NCBI GenBank assembly: GCA_016209535.1
Contig: JACQVW010000753.1
Coordinates: forward strand, 1 to 37,765
DNA: 37,765 bases
Source of the DNA: Planctomycetota bacterium
GTDB taxonomy: Bacteria; Planctomycetota; UBA8108; SXIK01
Direction: 5' to 3'
Shown: piece after piece, positions 32,990-37,765 of the stretch
How the letters are laid out: the number at the start of each line of letters is the position of its first letter
Numbering within the stretch: position 1 is the stretch's first letter
Notes under the pieces: generated by a model
What the model saw: the letters and a program-made list of their open reading frames with translations, nothing else
What the model was told of the DNA's origin: nothing
Databases searched by the model: none
Program-made: the position numbers and the translations under genes

Positions 32990-34765
32990 ATGGAAGCCCA
33001 CGGCTGGATCACCATCATCACCGTCGCCGGCGCGGCGGCGCTCCTCGTCGCCACGCGGATCGCCGCCGACCTCGTCATGATCGGCGCCGTGGCCCTCCTC
33101 ATGACCGTCGGGGTCTTGACGCCCCGCGAGGCCCTCGCGGGCATGGCGAACGAGGCGACGGCCACCGTGGGGGTCCTCTTCCTCGTCGCCGCGGCCCTGC
33201 GGGCGACCGGGGGCATGGAGATCGTCACGCGCTCGGTCCTGGGCTGCCCGAAGTCCGTCACCGGGGCCCAGGCGCGGCTCATGCTGCCCGTGACGGCCTT
33301 GAGCGCGCTCCTCAACAACACCCCCATCGTGGCCATGATGCTGCCCGTCGTCTCGGACTGGGCCAAGAAGCACGGCCTCTCGGTCTCGAAGCTCCTCTTG
33401 CCCCTGAGCTACGCCGCGATCCTCGGGGGCACGTGCACCCTGATCGGGACCAGCACGAACCTCGTCGTCCACGGCCTCCTCGTCGAGAGGAGGCCCGAGC
33501 TGGCCATGGGCCTCTTCGACCTCGCCTGGGTGGGCGTGCCGTGCGCCGCCCTCGGGATCGCCTACGTCCTCCTCGCGAGCCGGCGCCTCCTCCCGGACCG
33601 CAGGCCCGTCATGAGCACCCTCCAGGACCCGCGGGAGTACACCGTGGAGATGCTCGTCGAGCCGGGGAGCCCCCTCGTGGGCAGCACGATCGAGCAGGCG
33701 GGGCTCCGGCACCTCCGCGGCATGTACCTCATGGAGATCCACCGCGGGGGCGACGTGCTCCCCGCCGTGTCCTCCGAGGAGCGCCTCCACGCGGGGGACC
33801 GGGCGGTGTTCGTCGGAGTCGTCGACTCCGTCGTGGACCTCCAGAGGATCCGCGGCCTCGCGCCGGCCACGGATCAGGTCTTCAAGCTCGACCAGCCACG
33901 GTCGGAGCGGTGCCTCGTCGAGGCCGTCGTCTCGGACACATGCCCCCTCCTGGGCCGCACGATCCGCGAGGGGCGCTTCCGCAGCGCCTACAACGCCGCC
34001 GTCATCGCCGTCGCCCGGAACGGGGAGCGGGTCCGCAAGAAGATCGGCGACATCGAGCTCCGGGCGGGCGACACGCTCCTCCTCGAGGCGCCTCCGTCCT
34101 TCGTCCGGCAGCACCGGGACTCGCGCGACTTCTTCCTGGTGAGCGCCGTCGAGGACTCGGCGCCGCCGCGGCACGACAAGGCCTGGACGTCGATCGCCAT
34201 CCTCGCGGCCATGGTCGCCGCCGCCGGGACGGGGCTCCTCAGCATGCTCAATGCGGCGCTGCTCGCGGCGGGCCTCCTCCTCGCGACGCGGTGCATCTCG
34301 GCCGCGTCGGCCCGGCGGAGCGTGGACTGGCAAGTGCTCCTCGTGACGGCGGCGGCCTTCGGCGTCAGCCGGGCTCTGGAGAAGACCGGGGCCTCGGCCT
34401 GGGTCGCCGGGACCCTCACGGGCTCCTGCGGATCGAGCCCGTGGGCCGCCCTGGCGGCGGTGTACGCCGTCACCATGGTCTTCAACGCATTCATGAGCAA
34501 CAACGCCGCCGCCGCCCTCATGTTCCCCATCGCCTTCGCCACGGCGGAGAGCCTCGGCGTGAGCACCATGCCCTTCGCCGTGGCGGTCATGGTGGCCGGC
34601 TCGAACGACTTCGCGACCCCCATCGGGTACCAGACGAACCTCATGGTCTACGGCCCGGGCGGCTACCGGTTCACGGACTACCTGCGCCTGGGAGGCCCAC
34701 TCAACCTCCTGGTGGGCGCCGTGGCGGTGGGGCTCATACCGCTCATCTGGCCGTTCCGGCCGTGA
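32990..34765 (+). CDS. SLC13/DASS-type membrane transporter with two internal RCK_C (TrkA-C) domains
   Basis: The 591-residue protein has apolar segments at both ends and a soluble centre, the layout of CitT/ArsB-superfamily anion symporters with TrkA-C inserts. The transport motifs are present: LLNNTPIVAMMLPVV (near 104), GTSTNLVVHG (near 151), NAFMSNNAAAALMFP (near 500) and TPIGYQTNLMVYGPGGYRFT (near 543). The two SNN/STNL-type and QTNL hairpins normally bind sodium and the anion. Two RCK_C domains (about 215-290, EYTVEMLVEPGSPLVGSTI; about 305-370, EAVVSDTCPLLGRTI) usually sense ligands. Sulfate or dicarboxylate are the usual substrates; which applies is not shown. No clear Shine-Dalgarno precedes the ATG. 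The divergent desulfurase hints at sulfur metabolism, weakly. Confidence 0.9.
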   Translation: MEAHGWITIITVAGAAALLVATRIAADLVMIGAVALLMTVGVLTPREALAGMANEATATVGVLFLVAAALRATGGMEIVTRSVLGCPKSVTGAQARLMLPVTALSALLNNTPIVAMMLPVVSDWAKKHGLSVSKLLLPLSYAAILGGTCTLIGTSTNLVVHGLLVERRPELAMGLFDLAWVGVPCAALGIAYVLLASRRLLPDRRPVMSTLQDPREYTVEMLVEPGSPLVGSTIEQAGLRHLRGMYLMEIHRGGDVLPAVSSEERLHAGDRAVFVGVVDSVVDLQRIRGLAPATDQVFKLDQPRSERCLVEAVVSDTCPLLGRTIREGRFRSAYNAAVIAVARNGERVRKKIGDIELRAGDTLLLEAPPSFVRQHRDSRDFFLVSAVEDSAPPRHDKAWTSIAILAAMVAAAGTGLLSMLNAALLAAGLLLATRCISAASARRSVDWQVLLVTAAAFGVSRALEKTGASAWVAGTLTGSCGSSPWAALAAVYAVTMVFNAFMSNNAAAALMFPIAFATAESLGVSTMPFAVAVMVAGSNDFATPIGYQTNLMVYGPGGYRFTDYLRLGGPLNLLVGAVAVGLIPLIWPFRP

Positions 34766-34787
34766 GGCCGGGCCGCGCGGCGCCCGC

Positions 34788-34816
34788 TTCACCTCCCCCC
34801 TCCGCCCGTGTAGACT
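34788..34816 (+). promoter_or_regulatory. Sigma-70-like promoter with TANNNT box 7 nt before the start codon
   Basis: TTCACC (34788-34793), a 17-nt spacer and TAGACT (34811-34816) form a good -35/-10 pair, each four of six to consensus. The ATG at 34824 lies 7 nt downstream and no Shine-Dalgarno is present, so transcription should begin at or beside the start codon and give a leaderless mRNA for the propeller gene. Confidence 0.5.
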
Positions 34817-34823
34817 CGCGGCC

Positions 34824-36275
34824 ATGCGCGACGCGACGCCGAACTATATGTCGATCACGATCTCGGTCATCGTCCTCCTCTCGGCGCCCGCCCCGGCGGG
34901 CGAATGGGCCCAGTTCCGCGGTCCCAATGGCTCGGGGCTGGCCGCGGCCACGGGCGAGGAGTATCCGGAGCGCTTCGGGCGCGAGACTGGGGTCCTCTGG
35001 TCGACGCCGCTGCCTCCGGGCATCTCCTCCCCCTGCGTGACCGCGGACCGGGTGTATCTCACGGCCGCGGCGCCGGTCAAGGCCGCGGGCCAGCCGTCGA
35101 GCCTGCTCACGATCGCCCTCGACCGCGCCACGGGCAAGGTCCTCTGGGAGCGCGCCGCGCCCGCGGACCGCATCGAGGAGGTCCACCCGATCGGGAGCCC
35201 GGCCACGCCCACGCCCGCGAACGACGGCGAGCGCACCTACGTCTTCTTCGGGTCCTACGGCCTCCTCGCCTACGACCGGGACGGGGGCACGGTCTGGAAG
35301 CGGCCCCTGGGGCCCTTCAAGAACAACTACGGCCAGGCGAGCTCGCCCGTCGTCGTGGGGGAGCGGCTGCTCCAGCTCTGCGACCAGGACGATGCGTCCT
35401 TCCTCCTGGCCCTGGACCGGAGGACGGGGAGGACGCTGTGGGAGACCGCGAGGCCCGGCTTCCCCCGCGGCTTCTCCACCCCCGTCGTGTGGGAGGCGGG
35501 CGGCGCGAAGCAAGTCGTGGTGGCCGGGACGCTGCGCCTCGTGGCCTACGACCCAGAGGACGGGAAGGAGCTCTGGAGCGTCCGGGGTCTCGCCCGCATC
35601 GTCAATACGCTGCCCGTGATCGGGGCCGGCCTGATCTTCGTCGCGACCTACGCCCCCGGCGGGGACTCCGGCGACCGGATCGCGATGCCCTCCTTCGAGG
35701 AGTTCGCCAAGGAGACGGACGCCGACAAGGACGGATTCCTCCAGCTCTCCGAGATCCCCGACGGTCCCTTCCTCTCGCGCTTCCACCAGATCGACGCGGA
35801 CAAGGACGGGCGCATCACGCCACGCGAGTGGGAGTCGATGGCCCGCATCTTCGACGCGGCGAAGAACTCCATCCTGGCCGTGAGGCCCGGGGGGAAGGGC
35901 GACGTGACGGACACGGGCATCGCCTGGACGTACGAGCGCGGCGCCCCGTACGTCCCCTCGCCCCTCTTCCACGAGGGGCTCGTCTACACGGTCAAGGACG
36001 GAGCCATCTTCACGTGCCTCGAGGCCCCGACGGGGAAGGTCCTCAAGCAGGGCCGCCTCCCGGCGCCGGGGAACTACTATGCGTCGCCCGTCGCGACGCG
36101 GGACCGGATCTACACCGTGAGCCGCGACGGCGTGGCCTGCGTCGTGCGGCCGGGGGCGGAATGGCAGGTCCTCGAGACTGCCGACCTGGGCGAGACGTGC
36201 ATGGCCACGCCCGCCCTCGCCGGCGGCAGGATCTACCTGCGGACCGAGAGGCGCCTCTACTGCTTCGGGCGGTGA
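34824..36275 (+). CDS. Exported PQQ-like beta-propeller protein with inserted EF-hand pair
   Basis: The 483-residue protein has a signal peptide (about 1-26; an in-frame ATG at 34848 could start it closer to the apolar core). It continues with WAQFRGPNGSGLA, the usual opening of planctomycete outer-membrane or periplasmic propellers. Propeller blades carry the PQQ-type LDRATGKVLWE and LDRRTGRTLWE pattern (near 100 and 195). Two EF-hand loops, DADKDGFLQLSE (near 299) and DADKDGRITPRE (near 324), interrupt the propeller between blades. Such proteins are often annotated as PQQ-binding, but a PQQ-dependent enzyme activity is not shown here; a scaffold or calcium-tuned binding role is as likely. 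It is convergent with the oxidoreductase gene. Confidence 0.87.
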   Translation: MRDATPNYMSITISVIVLLSAPAPAGEWAQFRGPNGSGLAAATGEEYPERFGRETGVLWSTPLPPGISSPCVTADRVYLTAAAPVKAAGQPSSLLTIALDRATGKVLWERAAPADRIEEVHPIGSPATPTPANDGERTYVFFGSYGLLAYDRDGGTVWKRPLGPFKNNYGQASSPVVVGERLLQLCDQDDASFLLALDRRTGRTLWETARPGFPRGFSTPVVWEAGGAKQVVVAGTLRLVAYDPEDGKELWSVRGLARIVNTLPVIGAGLIFVATYAPGGDSGDRIAMPSFEEFAKETDADKDGFLQLSEIPDGPFLSRFHQIDADKDGRITPREWESMARIFDAAKNSILAVRPGGKGDVTDTGIAWTYERGAPYVPSPLFHEGLVYTVKDGAIFTCLEAPTGKVLKQGRLPAPGNYYASPVATRDRIYTVSRDGVACVVRPGAEWQVLETADLGETCMATPALAGGRIYLRTERRLYCFGR

Positions 36276-36280
36276 GGGCT

Positions 36281-36315
36281 GGGCTCGGGGCCGCTCATGG
36301 GCTCGGGGGCGCTCA
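36281..36315. repeat. Tandem 17-nt direct repeat between convergent genes
   Basis: GGGCTCGGGGCCGCTCA (36281-36297) and GGGCTCGGGGGCGCTCA (36299-36315) differ at one position and are 1 nt apart. The second copy covers the stop codon of the minus-strand oxidoreductase. It probably arose by local duplication. No terminator-like T-tract is present. Confidence 0.55.
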
Positions 36316-37765
36316 GCGCGGCGTGAGCCTCGGCCAGTGCGTCTCGACGCCTTGGCTCCTGAGGAGCCTCTGGAAGGCCTCGAGGAGGTCCCCTTTCTCG
36401 CGCACCTCGCGGGGCAGCGCCTTGCGCGCCGCGGCGAAGGCGCAGAGGCTCCCGGCCGCCTCGCCGATGTTCCACTCGACGGGGTGCAGGCGGTAGCAGC
36501 CGTTCGTGATGTGCGTGACGCCGAGGTTCTTCGCGCCGGGCAGGAGGTTCTCGAGGCGCACCGGGAGCAGGGCGCCGAGCGGGATCTGGAAGGGGAGCGA
36601 GCTCACGTCGATGTAGTTGTCGCCGCCCGTCGACGGGTGCAGGTCGATCCGGTAGCTGCCGACGCCCACGGAGTCGCCGAAGGGCTCCGCCTCGAGCTCC
36701 TCGGGCCGCTTCCCCGTGAGCCGGGCCCTGGCCTCGGTGCCCACGTGGGTCTCGAGGACCGTGAAGACCGCCGCGATGCGCCGCGACTCGCGGACGTACG
36801 GGCGCTTCGCCAGGCCATCGGCCGTGCCGACAACGTCGGGCCGGAGCCTGAGGCCGCGGAACCCCGTCCCCCCGTCGGGCCTCGGCGCCTCGGTCTGGAG
36901 CCAGTAGAGGAGGCTGAGGCTGAGGCCCTTCGCCCGCTCGACGTGGCGTGCGGCCTCCTCCGGCGTCACGCCCACGAGGTTCCCGAGGAAGTAGTCGTTC
37001 TGGGGCCAGTTGACCAGGGTGATGTCGCCCGCGTACGTGCCCCCGGCGAAGCTGGCCGCGTCGGCGATCCGCCGGTAGGTCCAGAGGCCGAAGGCGCCGG
37101 TCCGCGCCTCGCCTTCGGGGTCGAAGGGCATCTTGCGTCGCTCGACGGTCCTGGGGTCCGAGGTCTCGAAGCTCAAGAGCCGTCCCGGCCACGGCGGCGC
37201 GAGCTTCGGGACGAAGTCGCGCCAGAGCTCCCACTCCGGGGGCCTGTCGATCCCGTGGTCCTCGCCGGGGAGGTGGTCCATGGCGAAGCAGGCGGTGATG
37301 GCCTGCTGGTTCGCGGGCGCCCCCTCCTCGGGCGCGTGAGGCTCGCCGGTCCGCCGGCGCGCCTCGGCGCCCGTCACGTGCTCGGCGCCCGCGAGCGGGA
37401 GCACGTCCCCGAGCTCCGTCGCGTCGATGAACCACGGCGCCCGCAGCACGACCTCGCGCCCCGTCCGGAGGTCGCGCGCCGCGAGACCTCGCACGCGGGC
37501 CCCCTCGACGTCGGCGCCCGTGACCTGGTGCTCGAGGAGGACCGTGCAGCGGCCGCCGCTGGAGTGCGGCGCGAGCATGGCCTCGAGGGCCCCGAGGGCC
37601 GCGCGAGGCTCGCAGCAGAGCCGCGAGACGCGCCCGTTCCCCGGGTTGAGGTCGGCGCGGGCGCGCGCCGCCGGCACGAGGGGGTAGTTGTCCCGGTAGT
37701 ACCGGCGGATGCGCTCCCGCAGCTCCCGGTAGGCCGCCGTGCAGCCGAAGGACTCGATCCAGGGG
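36313..37765 (-). CDS. FAD-dependent oxidoreductase (FAD_oxidored family), N-terminus outside the window
   Basis: The open frame enters at the right edge (reading IESFGCTAAYRELRERIRRY) and runs to a TGA at 36313, so about 483 residues are visible and the Rossmann GxGxxG start is missing. Features of the Pfam FAD_oxidored type are clear: NPGNGRVSRLCCEPR near the edge, the FAD-contacting FIDATELGDVLPLAG, and a C-terminal GAKNLGVTHITNGCYRLHPVE followed by NIGEAAGSLCAFA, which closes the FAD site. Members occur widely in planctomycetes, often exported and next to sugar-degradation genes, but substrates are mostly unknown. A GTG at 37677 is an internal codon, not the start, because homology continues upstream of it. 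Confidence 0.88.
   Translation of the reverse strand, partial: PWIESFGCTAAYRELRERIRRYYRDNYPLVPAARARADLNPGNGRVSRLCCEPRAALGALEAMLAPHSSGGRCTVLLEHQVTGADVEGARVRGLAARDLRTGREVVLRAPWFIDATELGDVLPLAGAEHVTGAEARRRTGEPHAPEEGAPANQQAITACFAMDHLPGEDHGIDRPPEWELWRDFVPKLAPPWPGRLLSFETSDPRTVERRKMPFDPEGEARTGAFGLWTYRRIADAASFAGGTYAGDITLVNWPQNDYFLGNLVGVTPEEAARHVERAKGLSLSLLYWLQTEAPRPDGGTGFRGLRLRPDVVGTADGLAKRPYVRESRRIAAVFTVLETHVGTEARARLTGKRPEELEAEPFGDSVGVGSYRIDLHPSTGGDNYIDVSSLPFQIPLGALLPVRLENLLPGAKNLGVTHITNGCYRLHPVEWNIGEAAGSLCAFAAARKALPREVREKGDLLEAFQRLLRSQGVETHWPRLTPR

Noticed and set aside
32882-34825. 647-residue minus-strand frame opposite the transporter
   Set aside because: Antisense of clear transporter motifs (SNNAAAA, TSTNL); no supporting features.
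1-37765. CRISPR array, rRNA, complete tRNA, or insertion sequence
   Set aside because: No regularly spaced repeats, rRNA core sequences, full cloverleaf or transposase motifs were seen.

Overview
The window is about 37.8 kb of very GC-rich bacterial DNA with tightly packed genes. It most resembles a planctomycete or a similar uncultured Gram-negative bacterium. The clearest hint is the twin-dockerin tail of two exported proteins (a FRRGD opening, paired DAADAND and ISDAV/ITDA calcium loops, a PPPP-rich end), a layout I associate with Planctomycetota. Exported PQQ-type propellers with EF-hands point the same way. The assignment is an inference; there is no rRNA or other marker gene here.

Region 1 (1-424) has no supported gene. 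It holds a 14-nt tandem repeat and a strong 17-bp hairpin followed by four T's.

Region 2 (425-22583) is the centrepiece: ten genes on the plus strand, with ATGA overlaps or short gaps, that look like one operon. In order they encode a 2509-residue SpvB/FG-GAP/TcdB-mid/RHS-core protein whose variable C-terminus looks like an alpha/beta-hydrolase; a dockerin protein; a parvulin-type peptidyl-prolyl isomerase; a large beta-domain protein; a 992-residue mostly helical protein with a glycine-rich apolar tip between two long helices; and five tandem paralogues with a conserved N-terminal module and a phage tail-collar-like C-terminus rich in HxH motifs. Nearly every product starts with a signal peptide or membrane anchor. 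I propose an unrecognised exported toxin or surface complex: RHS cocoon with enzymatic cargo, helical delivery or scaffold protein, folding helper, and a set of variable fibre tips.

Region 3 (22584-24434) is decayed. It contains the C-terminal part of a Clp/HSP100 AAA+ ATPase broken by an in-frame amber codon and lacking its N-terminus, the 3' half of a tRNA with no 5' half, an 18-bp perfect palindrome, a possible recombinase tail, and about 500 bases with nothing recognisable. It looks like an old integration or deletion scar.

Region 4 (24435-37765) is more ordinary chromosome: a zinc-ribbon membrane protein (minus), an IlvD/Edd-family dehydratase, a lipoprotein with propeller and FN3-like modules ending in a twin dockerin, a calcium-dependent PI-PLC-like phosphodiesterase (all plus), a SufS-type cysteine desulfurase (minus), a divergent SLC13-type transporter with two RCK_C domains, an exported PQQ-like propeller with EF-hands, and an FAD-dependent oxidoreductase (minus) running off the right end. 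Two of these genes have a TANNNT box exactly 7 nt before the ATG and no Shine-Dalgarno, suggesting leaderless mRNAs.
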